A stretch of DNA of 64,000 nt. Source: Fremontodendron californicum (lineage: Eukaryota > Streptophyta > Magnoliopsida > Malvales > Malvaceae). Below are positions 1 to 12,705 of this stretch, in pieces. The stretch is from contig JAULJL010000020.1 in the NCBI GenBank assembly GCA_030761205.1, positions 1,307,001-1,371,000 on the forward strand, written 5' to 3'. The notes beneath the pieces are model-generated. The model was not told the origin of the DNA. It made no database searches and was given only the letters and a program-made list of their open reading frames with translations. The stretch's first letter is position 1. Each line of letters opens with the position of its first letter. A program made the position numbers and the translations under genes.

Positions 1-192
1 CCGGAGTCGAGTCAAGTCGATTCGATAGATTCGAATTTACTGTTGATCGAATTAATTTTTTTTATAATTAAAATTAAATAAAAAAATATTGTTTCAGGTT
101 AAACTGGACTTACCCGAAACAAAAATATCTTGCTCAAGTCTGATTCAATACGTGTCGGGCCGATCGAGCTATTCGACCCATGAGTAGAGCTA
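1..192. repeat. Degenerate hAT-type MITE, cut by window edge
   Basis: The segment has the repeated TCGA-rich ends and AT-rich centre of the other hAT-like MITEs here, and it ends in CCATGAGTAGAGCTA, which resembles their inverted ends. The left end lies outside the window, so no target duplication can be checked. Family assignment is by similarity to the better-preserved copies at 11758 and 15800. Confidence 0.35.
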
Positions 193-3100
193 GTTGAGAT
201 GAAGGAATAATAATGAAAAGAAGAATAAATTCTATTATAAACTGAAATATCAAATATGTTGAAAGTTTTATAAATAAATATTTGTTGTTTTTATTATTGA
301 AATAAACTTTTGTTCTCTTCATAGTTGAATAATAGCAACTTTACCATATGTATTAATCAGAAAAAAGCTTCATTAAACAAATGGAGAGCTAAGGAGCAAT
401 TTTTTGCATAAAATTGGATAGAATATATTTACAGGTAATAAAAACTCTAAAACCATTTATACAGTATAGTATACTAATTGCTTTCATAAAAGCAGAACCC
501 AAAAATGAAACTGTAACATTGAACAAAACTAAACCCACATGATGGACATCTTGAAAAAAGCCCAATACTTTTGGATTACTAAGAACAAGCCCAATCCATT
601 AGCGATATTCTGATATTTTCATCCTTTTTACTTTTATTTATAATAATAATAAATGGAAAATTGGAAATGCAGAATTTGGTCCTCGACTTCATATTATCAG
701 ATTTCTAACAGTTTATAGATGGGTAATAATATTCCCTGTGACTAATTTCTGGTCCATGCTTTGTGGAAGAACTTGTGACAGTTCTGAAGCTGATCGCTGA
801 ACTTTTGTGTCCTAAAGAAGATTGCAGAGAAGAGGAGAAAATTGCTGGTGGCTGAGCTCCAACGGATCGAATTGCTTAATTCATTTTCGCCATCTTTGGA
901 ATTGTTAAGATCTATATATAGATTATAAAGGAATTGATTTACCCAATAAATACATATCATTAGGATTAGAGGCTAACGACAGAAATTAAGGCCGGTTCAA
1001 TAGTATTCATCCAGGCTTTACTACCACACAAAAAAAAAAATCAGAAATCTACTTTCTTGTTAATTTGACACATGTCGAGCTCGTATACAGATTATGGTTA
1101 CGTGGGTCTTTCAGCTTTGCATGGCATTTCCGTAGGCTAAACTTGGTTCGTGGATAACGAGGCTAGAGCAGAGCTAGTCTAACGCGGACGAGGGCGAATG
1201 AAATGCTTAGAAAAACCGCAGGTTGCCGCAATTGCCTGGCCATAAAGATTTCGATGGGGACTCAGTTTGCGGTGACTATGTCCAACATGGCCAAGACCCA
1301 TTTGCAAAGCAGTCCATCACTCCAGATTTTAACCTCACCCTGGCCCATTATGTCATAAAGGTCCATGTTTATATTCGTTTTGGATATATAAACAGAGTAG
1401 AATTAACCCAAACTAGCATTAACAATAGAAGAAGAGAGTAGAACCCCGAAGAAAGCCCATACAAGATTCGATATCCAAGGTAATTGCATATTTGCACTCC
1501 AAGCTTTACATGAATTCAAGTTAGATTGCCTTAAATATTTCAAAGATCTAGCAAATTGGCTCAAATTTCAGAAAATAAATACTTTATAGTTTATATTCAG
1601 ATTCTTCAATTCAAAAACAAAAAAACAAAACAGAGAATGGGTCACGTTCACTCATAAAATTGTCACTTATTCTATATCTTTGGGCAACTTGGGCTCTTTA
1701 CCACAAGCCCTTGACTTTAATTATGGAAAAATGGGGTGGGCAAACCAGCAAAAACAAAGCATTTTTATATTTTAGAAAAGAAAAATGCAGCGAGAGATAC
1801 GCTGCCAAGGAAAAAATAAAAGGTGGCACAGTGTCAGGATTAGTCTAGTCTTAAGTCTAGAGCAGGACAGAGGACACGTCACATTAACGAAAACATTACA
1901 AAGTCTTATGTCTCTAGATTGTGGGACCACTCGACCGTTGCTGCTTGCAGCTGCTGATCTCATCACCCACCTTCAGACCTAACAACAGTTAAGAGCTATG
2001 GGAAAAGCAAAGGGCTGGGGGTAGGGGTGGCTGTGATACGGTCACCCAGATAGTACAGGGTTCGTGCATGATGTCACGTCAGGGGGCTTTGGGCGTCTTT
2101 GACCCTTGATTTTACAGCATTATTGTCAATCTTTTCAGTGGATTTTAATGCCTTTGCTCGGGTGGACTGTCTCTTACGTTTATGTAGGTGGGTGCTATCC
2201 ACCAGTGTCAATGGCGATTTCCTTTAGGATTCGAAACTGATACTCCTAGTCTTATGGTCCCATTCATTGAAATATATGGGAGAAAAAAAAAAAAAAAGAG
2301 TGAAGAAAAGGGTATATATTGTTCTATGAATAGCATTGGCAAGGAGAGTTGAAGAGGACCCATACCTGAGACTTAAAAGGTTCTTCTAGTTACATGGGGT
2401 TCACATTTCAACCATCTTATGGCTAAAAAAGTGACCACATACTTTGGTCTCAAATTCAATCACTGGATGAGAAACAACATCATGCAAACCCCATCACCTA
2501 CCTTCACCTGTTCTGGCCCATTGGTTCTCAGGGAATTGGAAACAGGCTGCTTTCATCGCCCTTGTTTCATCTCTCAATTATGTCAAAGGATGAAATATCA
2601 TGTTCAAGGCTACTCTCTTATATATGTCTCTCCCTTCAATTTCCACTATTGGGTGGGAAATTAGACAATGAAGATTTTAAAAGATCTATAATCCAAAGAG
2701 AAACCCGCAATCAGAGGATAAGGTCTCATGTTTAATTACATCAAGCGAGAGAGAGAGATTTAGAGTTTGATTCAGAATGAAAATGACAGCCATTAATTCT
2801 ATAACCAACAGGCAACAGGTAGGATTAGAAAGGCCCATAGACTCAGAAAAAATAAGATTAGCAGGGATGGCAACAACCACCCACATGCAAATTCAAAGTC
2901 CTTTTCCAGCCAAATAAGATAACAAAGGAAAACGACGGGTAACTGTAAGATAGAAGCAGCCTAAAAGATTGAAAGTTTGATTTATGAGAAGATAGTAAAA
3001 GATAACCTGCCAGATCATTTACGCAAAATCACAGTTTCTATACAAGTGTTAATCAGAAAATCCTATTTCGTGAAATCATAAGTACTGTGTTGGTCTTCAT

Positions 3101-3702
3101 CAAACACCAAATACAGAAAATCAAAGTTCAAAACAAGATTCAGTCTCAATCAAAACACCCAATTACGTTGTCTAAAAGACAGTGACATATTTAACTCGTT
3201 TTGTTCATAGTTTTTAGTATACCTGCAAGTGTGACAGTCTCACACATCTAGTCCAAAATACATGTTTATTAAGTGAAACAAAACTTTTACTTATAAGTCC
3301 AAGATCCATCTTTTTTTTTTTTTTTTTTCAATGTAGGATCCGCAACATTCTTCCTCATCATTTGTGCAATGCTCTTTTGGATAGATTCTGATACTACTTA
3401 TTGCGAACTCACAAATTCGACTTAAAAGATATATTTATTAGAAAAAAAAATATTACTTATAAATCTAAAATCCATCTCTTGTTTCGAACGTGAGATACAT
3501 GACAAGCTACAAACCAAGTGAAAAATCTGATAACATTGTACATGTCGACAAATTCACATGTCTTGGACTCAGGCGGCAACCAGTGACCAGAACAAGACTT
3601 CCAAGTTCAAAAACCTAGAGTACAGAAACTATAACTTCCAAAGTCATTAAATCAGTTTCACCTTCTATTACGAGGGAACTGAACTCAAGTTTACATTGAC
3701 AT
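193..3702. other. Intergenic DNA, no gene recognised
   Basis: Only short ORFs without recognisable domains occur. A stretch near 1140-1440 is less AT-rich and ends near a TATATAAAC motif, so it could be an unannotated transcript, but nothing supports a product. An A-run lies at about 2284-2298. I see no tRNA, rRNA or known microRNA precursor. Confidence 0.5.
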
Positions 3703-4143
3703 TAGAGTTGGCAAAGTAAGTCCGAATTCGAAAAAATTTGAATTTGAAAATCTAAATCAGTAAAAATTCGAAACCGACAATATCTGAAGTCCGTAAAAAC
3801 CCGAATACGTAACGATCCGAACTCGAGATCGATCTAATCCAAAATATTAATACTCAATTTATAAATAAAATTATTAAATAATTTATATAAAAATTTATTA
3901 AATTTTAAATTTTAGTATTTTTATCACTATGTAAAAAATAAAATTAACTATTATATTCAAAATTAAAAAAATATTTATAATTTAAAAATTCTAAAATTAT
4001 TCGAATTTATCTAGACTCGTCCTAATTCGAACCGATTCGAATTCGAAATAATCCGAACTAAAATAAACCAATATTCAAAATATTTTAAATCTAAAATTCA
4101 ATTCCAAAAATAATCGGATCCGAACCCAACCGTTTGTCATCTA
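3703..4143. repeat. Degenerate hAT-like MITE rich in CCGAA motifs
   Basis: One end reads TAGAGTTGGCAAAGTAAGTC and the other ends in GTTTGTCATCTA, so the ends are partly inverted. CCGAAC/TTCGAA motifs near both ends flank an AT-rich core. I found no convincing 8-bp target duplication, so the limits are approximate. Confidence 0.4.
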
Positions 4144-5377
4144 ACTTAGACCAGGCTGGCGATACACTAGCACTTTCTAAAAAATCTGTCCATATCCCTA
4201 CACATATCTTAAGCAAAGACAACACAACATCCAATCATCAACGCAGAACAAACTTGTAAACTGCGATGCAACTGGTTATATTCGATTTAATAGATTTATC
4301 TGATTACAAATAACTGCAATGAGCTTTACTGTTTTCAAGAATCAAACAAATCGAAGCAAGATATAAAAATTCATCATTATACAGTTGTGAATTTGTCGAA
4401 ACAGAGAAGTTGTGAACTTGTCATTTGATCATATCGGAATTTCCATTTTTTTTCAATTTAAAAAATCATGATTGCACCACCTTAAACTTAAATCGGAGAA
4501 CAAAAAAGCAAAAAATCGAAAGAACAGGAAAAAAATCGAAGCAAACAGATCAAAACAAACTACAGACTACACCCTAAATCCAAATTGGAATAAAGAAGTG
4601 ACAGATAGAAGCCAAAAACTTACTGAAAAAAGCGAACAAAAAAAAGAAAAGAAGGGAAGGGAAGGGAAGGCTACGATCGTACTAGCTCCGACGAAAGGAA
4701 CAACAGCGAAAGGGAAGTAACGGACGGGAAACGACGACAGACGAGATGCTTGGGTGGATTACTGCTTTCGTTTTTAGTGACGAGAAAAAGAAATAAAAGA
4801 GAATTTTGGCTTTGTATTTTAGGGACTTTTTTAAAAAACTTCTTTGACATTCAAAGATAAAATTATACTAAAATGTTATTTTATACTAAAATTTTCGAAA
4901 TGTAAGATCCAAAACAACACTATTGATCATCTAAATGTTAATGAACCAAATGCTATAATCAAATTACGTAATCTTACATTCTCCCAATAATCTATAACAT
5001 TACTCGAATCAAACATCCTTAACACCTAAGGGAAATGTACTCCACGAATTTCATTTTCCCTATGTTACAATTTTGTCATGCTGAAAGTTCCAAACCTGTT
5101 CAAAAATACCTCAAACAAAAACAGAACCCAGAACTAAAATACCAAAGAAAAATCTAAAAGATCAAAATAAAAATAAAAAATGAAATATATATATATATGA
5201 CCATGGAAATAACCCTAAAAAGCTTCTCAATTCACTTGATTTTTCACCACTGTTTCACTGAAGCTGAGCCCCCCAGAGTCTTTCCCACATTAAAATCTGT
5301 TCCATTCCACACTAGAGAAAAATTACCAGGTGGAAAATTTTATAACATTTATGGCCAAAAATCCCCTGAAATCACCA
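4144..5377. other. Intergenic and 3' flank of the GRAS gene
   Basis: AT-rich sequence with a lysine-rich short ORF at 4472-4720 that looks like a chance product of A-rich DNA. The last 200-300 bp are probably the 3' UTR of the minus-strand GRAS gene. Nothing else is recognised. Confidence 0.45.
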
Positions 5378-7373
5378 TTAACGCCACGACGAAACTGTGA
5401 GTAGAGGCACCTTGTTCCAAGCTAAAGAGAGAAATCCAGATTGGGATTCAATCAGTGAATACGAAGAACTGTAATTATAATTCCACAACAGAATTTTCGC
5501 TTGACTTATCGCGTAATGGCTAAGGGTTACCGTTTCAAAACCAGCACTTTCCATTAAAACCTTCCATTGTTCTTTATTTTCCATCCGTTCCCTTCCATTT
5601 TCTGCTTCGTCCTGTCCAATAACCCCCGAGATTTTTCGACCCAGTAATAGTCTCTCAACTTGAATTCTCTCTGGTGAATCACGAGGCAAGTTCGGTTCCA
5701 ACGATTCGAACACGGCCGAGTAATACCCCAATGCGTTCTTGAACCGTTTCACGAACCCAACTCGATTTAAACTCGCTTCGTACTCACCCAATGTCACGAT
5801 TTTGGGGTTCAAAGATTTAGCCAAACGGAGAGCGGCTTCCACAGTGACCGGAGTTGAATCTAACAATTTATACAATTGAAGCATGAAATTTACAGCCAAT
5901 ACCTCATCCGCATCAACCCGGAAACTCGACCCGTTAAGTTCCTTGATCGGAGTTAGAATCGGTTCGAACTCAAAATTCAAATCCAGAAGCTTCGCAAAGT
6001 CCCGTAGACGGTTACCAGTAGCATGAAGCGAAGGAGCTGGAGATGATCCCAAAACCGGGGCAGGTATACCCGAGATACGGATTCGGGTTGGTTTTCCAGC
6101 AGACCGGGTAGCTAAAGCTTGTAAAAGAGCAGCCCATTGAACTCCTTGAACAATTCCAAAGTCGACTATGTGAATCTTGCTTGCTCGCTCCGTTGCTTCG
6201 AGAATCGCTTGATTTGCCGTTAAATGAGCGAACTTCGAGTAAGGGCACGCGTCGTTCAATACTTTGTAAGAGAGAGTGAAGTCCTCCGACGTCGTTTCAA
6301 GCGTAGTCAATCTTTTTTCTTCTTGAAGAGAGACTTTGCTATAGAGCGCTTCGGTGAAGTAAAAAGCCACTCTTTCAGTTGGATCTCCATATTCTGATAC
6401 CGAATCCCTGAGTCTAACCAGTGATTTAATCGCGCGTTCAGGTTCCGACTCAGAGAGTCTGGCACAGTCGAGTAAAGTTTTAAAAAGCGGGGGAGCTGAC
6501 TCGGCCTCCGGGGAACCAGATGAGACCCCTGCGGTGTCGTTTTTGGGTGGGGTCTGGCTCGGTGGACTGCTTGCTTTGGTTTCTTTAACGGTTACTTGAG
6601 GAGGAGGTGGAGGGGATGGGGCCCACGTAGGTAGCTGAGGATGAGCTTGAAGAGTAGTGCTAGGGTTTTTCTGTGCCTCTGTTGAGAAAATCACTCGGTT
6701 CATATCAGACGGCGTAGGACACGCCACGCTGAGTCGATTAGGGCACGCACTAAACGGATCGGCACCGTAAAGACCAAAATCAGCATTGTAGCTGAGGATG
6801 AGCTTGAAGAGTAGTGCTAGGGTTTTTCTGTGCCTCTGTTGAGAAAATCACTCGGTTCATATCAGACGGCGTAGGACACGCCACGCTGAGTCGATTAGGG
6901 CACGCACTAAACGGATCGGCACCGTAAAGACCAAAATCAGCATTGTTCTGCCACGCGTCACAACCAGACGGCAGATTCGAACTATCCGTTGAATCTCCAC
7001 TGTTCATTAAGCTATCCATCCACTCGTCGGTGTCAAACTCACCACCCGCACCACCACCAAAATCCGGAAACCGAAACCCACTCGAATGATGATGTTCCAT
7101 GTTAGGGAACTGAAACCCTTCTCCAGTATCTCCCTGAAACGGGTCGGTAAAACATGGACCCGAAAGCCCGTAACCAATATTGGGTGAGCTGGAAACGCCA
7201 TGGTGGGTGTTGTTAAGCCAAGGGTTTAAAGTAAAAGGATGGAGACCAAGGAGCTGTTGCTGCTGATGATGATGGTGTTGCTGTTGTTGCTCTTGCTGTT
7301 GCTGTTGCTTTTGCTTTATAACTTGTTGAGCGATTGCCATTAGATTTCCACTATCCGCACACATATAAGCCAT
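5378..7373 (-). pseudogene. SCL4/SCL7-like: GRAS transcription factor, SCARECROW-LIKE 4/7 type, frame broken by tandem duplication
   Basis: GRAS proteins are plant nuclear transcriptional regulators; the SCL4/7 branch has been linked to stress responses. The N-terminus (ATG at 7371-7373) begins MAYMCADSGNLMAIAQQVIK, typical of this branch, followed by Gln/His runs. The downstream frame (5378-6727) carries the GRAS domain: an LHR I-like helix (LLDCARLSE), the VHIID block as IHIVDFGIVQGVQW, a second leucine-rich block, and a C-terminal SAW block ending LLTVSSWR. The two frames do not join, because 6631-6787 is repeated exactly at 6788-6944. The 157-bp extra copy shifts the frame, and the N-terminal frame stops at 6780 after 197 codons. 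Removing one copy would leave 1,839 bp (613 codons including stop), the usual family size, and the gene has no intron. As written, the allele cannot make a complete protein, although internal initiation at 6727 could yield the GRAS domain. An assembly artefact is the main alternative. Confidence 0.85.
6631..6944. repeat. 157-bp perfect tandem duplication inside the GRAS gene
   Basis: Copy 1 is 6631-6787 and copy 2 is 6788-6944; I see no mismatch. The repeat starts with GT and the two bases after copy 2 are also GT, a 2-bp microhomology at the junction. The length is 3n+1, so it shifts the reading frame. Perfect identity means it is either very recent or an assembly error. Confidence 0.95.
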
Positions 7374-7670
7374 TCTCCGACCAAACTTCGCCGGAAAATC
7401 TTGTAAACTGCACTCACATTACCCACAAAAAACAAGAAAAGATCAGCAAAAGAGCGATTTTTTTTTTCACTTTTTAAAACACATATAGGAGGAAAGAGAG
7501 TACATACAAGACTGTAGGCCCAAGAGTGGCTGGATCAGAAGCTCTACAAACTTGGATTTTGTTTAAGCTAAGGAGAGAAAGAGAGAAATTTGGAGAGTGT
7601 AGAAACCTAAAACAGTGAGCAGAAGCAGGACGAGAGCTGAATAAAGTCCCTCCAAATGAAAAAGTGGGTC

Positions 7671-7965
7671 CTTATAGCTATTAAAAATAAAGACAAGTGG
7701 GTCCCGTTTTTCCTTTTTTTTTTCAGAAAATAGAATGAGAATTAAAAAAAATGACGTCGGAATATCGAAAAATTGAAAGGATGAAAATCCCATGTACCCT
7801 ACTGTGAGCGACTAGACTACTACTACAATTGTCCAGCAGCTCGCTCTCTCTCTCTCTCTCTGAGTCCCAGTTGTTTTGTACATGACGTGGCGTCCATACG
7901 ACGTGTGGGACCCTTTTTTTTTACCTATCGAAATGACAAACCGGGGGATCAGTAGTGTCCACGTG
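7671..7965 (-). promoter_or_regulatory. Putative promoter of the GRAS gene
   Basis: On the minus strand a TATAAG box lies at 7671-7676, about 300 bp upstream of the ATG at 7373, followed by a purine-rich leader. Further upstream are a (CT)n tract (about 7842-7861) and a G-box CACGTG at 7960-7965, next to GACGTG-type motifs near 7884 and 7900. Such ACGT motifs bind bZIP and bHLH factors. Assigned by motif and position only. Confidence 0.35.
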
Positions 7966-8077
7966 TGTACCCACCTCACTTGTCATTTCAACAATCTCTC
8001 TCCGCTCTGTTCGGGGACCCCTTCGAAATTGGGTTTCAAAAGGGACCCACCAACCCCCTCAACCTTTTTGTCACGAG

Positions 8078-8520
8078 TTGTAATCGAGCCGAGTCGAGTT
8101 TGAATATTGAGAAGCTCGAATTCGATTCGAAACTCGAAGCTCGAATCTCGGTTCGAGCTCGATCGAGTATCATTTTTTAAGTTCGAGCTCGGCTCGAGAT
8201 AAAATCAAACTATTCGAGCTCGACTCGATTAGGCTCGTTTATATACTCGAGCTCGAATTAAGGGTTTTTAAGTATGTATATATATATATATATATTAAGG
8301 GTAAAATAATAAATTAATAATAAAAATATTATAAATAAAAAAAACTCGATTATGTTCGCGAGCTGCTCGAATCGGGTATTAAGATACTCGAACTCGGCTC
8401 GTTCGATAGCTCGAGTTGCTCGAGCTCGAGCTCGGCTCGATAATGATCGAATCAAATTCGAGTTTTTTTCGAGTCGAACTCAAATAGCTTGCGAGCACAG
8501 ATATCTCGTTTACACCCCTA
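8078..8520. repeat. hAT-like MITE with GAGCTCG-rich subterminal arrays
   Basis: The element is packed with GAGCTCGA/TCGAGCTC motifs on both sides of an AT-rich core that contains a (TA)n run. It ends in TTTACACCCCTA, and the complement TAGGGGTGTAAA is a common hAT MITE end. The flanks GTCACGAG (8070-8077) and ATCACGAC (8521-8528) match at 6 of 8 bases and may be an aged target duplication. Confidence 0.6.
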
Positions 8521-11282
8521 ATCACGACGATACGTCGATAATTTATACAGCGACTCGGTGTCGCCGTCTCAATGACGTCATCAAACCTCCCCTTCTGTGA
8601 TCGTCTCGGGAACGGCGCGATTATCTTTAGGCCTCTGGTTGGCTGCCAAAACCGCAGCTTTTGGCAGCCACCACAATGCAAAACGTCCTTTTATATTTGG
8701 GTGAAAGCGTCTTTCAATTACATTTTTTTTTTTCATCCAAACACACCACATTCATGGAGCTTTTGCGTTCAAACAATATTAAACTAGATCTAAACCGTCC
8801 TTTTTTTTCTTTTTAAGATCTGGGCTGCCTGCCAGTCGTGTCTGCATTGTCCCTCTCTTCTATGGGATTGAAAACGACGCCGTTGGTACTTTCAAACTCA
8901 CGACACCATACAGCTGCATCCCAATTTGTCAAGTGTTTATTTTGGCATAGTTTCAGACTGTCAAGTTCCCTAATCTTTTTCCTCTTTAAAATTTTAGCTT
9001 TTTTTCTTTTAAGAGGGTAAAAATATAAAGATGTAAAAAAAAAAAAGTGTCAATGGCAACGGGGGAATGGACGGGTCAACAGGAGTTTTAGCCAATTAAG
9101 GTCCGTTCTTTTTGGGCGGTTAAGGGACCCACAAGGAAGTAGGGACCATGAAGATAAAAAGTGATAAAGGTGGGGGTGCAATGTGGTAATCCTAGACCAT
9201 CCGAAATGCAACAACTAAGATAAAATAAAAAATAAAAAAAAAAAAAAAAGAAAGAAAAGCAACGGTGCAGGATATTTTGACGGGGGTAGGCAAGGCAAAC
9301 GTCTCTCGTGGTCTTGGTTGAAAGCAACTAGACAGGCACGTTGACGTTAGCATGGTTGGTGCCTCCCCATAATAACACCCCCATGACCCAACTCTCCAAC
9401 CTCTACATTTACTGTTTACAATTGCTTCTCTTTTCCTATCTCTTTTTTTTCTTCTTTTTTATTTTGCATAATATATATATATTACACGATAATCATTATT
9501 TTGTAATTTGTTGGAATGGAGCAACAAATGTAAGCTGAATACATTATAACAGTACTATTTTATCTCCAAAAAAAAATTGGGGACTATTTTATTATAAAAT
9601 TTTGCTAACAAATATCTTTAGAATAATTTTTAAGATTATTAATATGTTATTTATAATAATATAAGATAATTGATAATTTATTTATCATTTTTAATATAAT
9701 AAATGAAAAATATTATTATATCTAAAAAATTTTAAAAAAAATATTGTTAACAAAATTTTCTATTATATATATATATATAATATTTACGTCTTAATCAGCC
9801 GTCATTAGTTGGATCATGGATGATTGATAAGAAATTTCACAGCATTCGGTTCCAAAATGGCCCACTCTTACGACCTTTTCAAAACTTTTAATTTTTTTTT
9901 CTCACTCTCTCTTTACCATCAAAATTGGTTCACACCCTGAAATGTTTTAGTAGGATCTAGGATGGATTCCACCTCTGAAAAAGAAAATAATAGTCCTTCT
10001 GAATTTCGTTTTCATGAACGGTAGAAAAAATTTGAATTAAAAATTAAATTAATGATACCTTCGATTATTAATTAATTGGAATAATCAGTTGGATCAGTGA
10101 TTTAATTAAATATTAAATATATAATTTTATTATTTAATAAATATTTTATTTAATAATACGGTCTTTAATATATTAAAAATTAAAATTTAATGTCTTATTT
10201 CAAAAGTAGCAAAAAACATAGAGCAAAAGATAGGAATTAATTGTTCACAAGAAAAATAATAACAACAAATGTAAATCTTCAAATAAGGCTGAAAGTGAAA
10301 GAAACAAAACAATTCAAATGTTAAAAAAAAAATCTTCACCTTATAAACATATAAAATATATTAATTTTCCGATTATTATTTTTTGACAGTTTTTTTGTCA
10401 TTTCCTATGATTTTATTTTATTTATTTTTGCCTCTCATTCTCATTATAAATTGATAGAGGATGATGGGCTTGACCACATTCTTCCATCATTATGATATAT
10501 ATATATATTTTTTTTCATAATTATATAGTAGTATTTTTAATTATGAGATGGAGATCTCTTCTATCTTATTTATTTTGTCCCATTAAAGATGTTTATTGAC
10601 TTCTAATTTGGACCACATCGTCCACATAAAACCAATGTCACAGTTTTTAGTATTATTTTTTTAGGAAAACACTTGACTTGATTTTTTTTATCACTTGATA
10701 ATGGTATGAACCTGTTTTCATGTACAATACTTTTGTTTAGTTTTCTGAAAATTTTAAAATTATTAACAAGATTTTTATTAGGCAAAAAATACTAAAGAAC
10801 AAAATGCAAAGATATAACAATGATGGGTTTCAAAAACAAGAGGGGAATTTGTACAAAAAGGCTATAAATTAGTGATATTTTGGGTCAAAAAATAAAAAAT
10901 TATTGGGTAAATTATTCCATAATAACCTATGAATTATTGATAAAATATTTGTTCATATTTAGTCATCAATGGATGAATTTTGAAGATAATTCTTCTTATT
11001 TTTCATCTATCACTTCAAGGAGAAAGTATAATGTCCATTGAATTCTATGCAATTTCTATGTATATAAATCATTCTTTAATCTTCATCCCTTCTTTTGAAG
11101 AGTTACTTTGAAATTTTCAAGTTCCAAATGACTTGAAAATTTACCAAATCGCACTTTTTTCCCCTTTTTACATTTAGCTGTATTGTTTCATATCTTCACA
11201 CAATTTGAAACCCTCCAAAGTCCAAACCAATAAAAAGAATCTTACGAAATTGTAATGTTTTTTCTATGTATTTTTCTTAACC
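8521..11282. other. Intergenic, AT-rich, no gene recognised
   Basis: Only short ORFs without domains. About 9540-10600 is very AT-rich with (AT)n runs, like decayed transposon cores. No RNA gene or coding exon recognised. Confidence 0.5.
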
Positions 11283-11292
11283 CTTAATTATT

Positions 11293-12695
11293 GGTTTTTT
11301 TATTACAATATAGTCAAAAAAAAAAAATTTACTAAATTACCGTTACTTTTTGATTATTTCCCAAAATACGGACCTTTTTTTTTCAGCTGGGAAATCGCCA
11401 TCCCCCATGGCGATTTCCCAGCGTGTTTTTTTGCAAATTTGTAAAAAACACCAAGGGAAATCGCCATGGGGGATGGCGATTTCCCTTGGTGTTTTTTGCA
11501 AATTTTGCAAAAAAATATCAAGGGAAATCGCCACCCCCCATGGCGATTTCCCTTGGTATTTTTAGCCAATTTTGCTAAAAACATGAAGGGAAATCGCCAT
11601 GGGGGGTGGCGATTTCCCTTCATGTATATATTTTTTTTTTCAATTCTTAGGAAAATTTAAAAAACATGACTCAATAGTGAATTTATTGTGAAAGGGTATA
11701 ATGAATAAAAGTTATTTGAAAAAGAGAAATGAATAATTAGAAATTATTATAAAGGATTAGACCTGCTCACGGGCCGGGCAGCCCGGCAGGCTCGGACCGT
11801 ATTGGGCCGGGCCCGGGCAAGATAATTTATGTTCCGGGCCGACCCGGCCCGGAACAGTGATTTTTATTATAATAATATTATTTTATTTAATTTTAATTAA
11901 AAAAATAAAAAAATTATTTTTTTATTCCAATGAACAGTGATTCGGGCTTAAACGGGCGGGCCTGGGCAGAAAAGAAAAAAATACGGGCCGCGGCCCGGCC
12001 CGTCCCATGAGCACCTCTATAATGGATATTGTAAAGACAAAATTATCCTTGATAAAAAAACCTTCTCTTCTCTTCCCTTTTTCTTTTATTTTTTAATTTA
12101 ATATTTAATTAAAAAATAAATATTCTGAAAATAAAAATTTTAAATTTTAAAAAAAAATTAAATTTTTTATTTACTTTTTTTATTTAAATATTTTATTTTT
12201 TAAATTTATTTTCAATTAAAATTTTAAAAAAATAATATTTCCTTAATGAAAGAAAAAAAAATAAGTTTTTTCATTAAGAGTAATTTTGTCTTTATAATAT
12301 TTTTTATAATAATTTTTAATTATTCATTTCTTTTTTTCAAATAACTTTTATTCATTATATCATTTCACAATAAATTTACTATTGAGTCATGTTTTTTAAA
12401 TTTTCCTAAGAATTGAAAAAAAATATATACGTGAAGGGAAATCGCCACCCCCCATGGCGATTTCCCTTCATGTTTTTAGCAAAATTGGCTAAAAATACCA
12501 AGGGAAATCGCCATGGGGGGTGGCGATTTCCCTTGGTATTTTTTTGCAAAATTGCAAAAAACACGCTGGGAAATCGCCATGGGGGATGGCGATTTCCCAG
12601 CTGAAAAAAAAAGGTCCGTATTTTGGGAAATAATCAAAAAGTAACGGTAATTTAGTAAATTTTTTTTTTTTTTACTATATTGTAATAAAAAAACC
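11293..12695. mobile_element. Mutator-like fold-back element with palindrome-array arms
   Basis: The ends are inverted, starting GGTTTTTTTATTACAATATA, and are bounded by perfect 10-bp direct repeats CTTAATTATT at 11283-11292 and 12696-12705. A 9-10 bp target duplication is typical of Mutator-like elements. Each arm is about 350 bp and contains phased palindromes of the form GGGAAATCGCCA/TGGCGATTTCCC: four in the left arm (around 11387-11421, 11451-11489, 11518-11556, 11585-11622) and three in the right (around 12433-12475, 12497-12537, 12565-12602). There is no transposase ORF, so the element is non-autonomous. The ORFs across the arms are palindrome shadows. A hAT MITE is nested in the centre. 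Confidence 0.85.
11758..12019. mobile_element. hAT-like MITE nested in the fold-back element
   Basis: Left end TAGACCTGCTCACGGGCC; the complement of the right end is TAGAGGTGCTCATGGGAC. The flanks TAAAGGAT (11750-11757) and TAATGGAT (12020-12027) match at 7 of 8 bases, giving an 8-bp hAT-type target duplication. Subterminal GGGCCGG blocks surround an AT-rich core. It is the same family as 13929-14183, and it inserted after the host element. Confidence 0.85.
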
Positions 12696-12705
12696 CTTAA
12701 TTATT

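Noticed and set aside
1223..2664. Short ORFs at 1223-1441 and 2419-2664 as genes
   Set aside because: No domain, no splice-linked neighbours; could be transcribed but not supported as coding.
11387..12602. CRISPR-like look of regularly spaced repeats
   Set aside because: Repeats are palindromes with near-identical AT spacers inside inverted arms of a plant transposon; no unique spacers or cas genes, and the genome is plant nuclear.
11343..12604. ORFs on both strands rich in GNRHPPWRFP and similar repeats
   Set aside because: They are translations of the GGGAAATCGCC palindromes; the same peptide appears on both strands because the DNA is palindromic.
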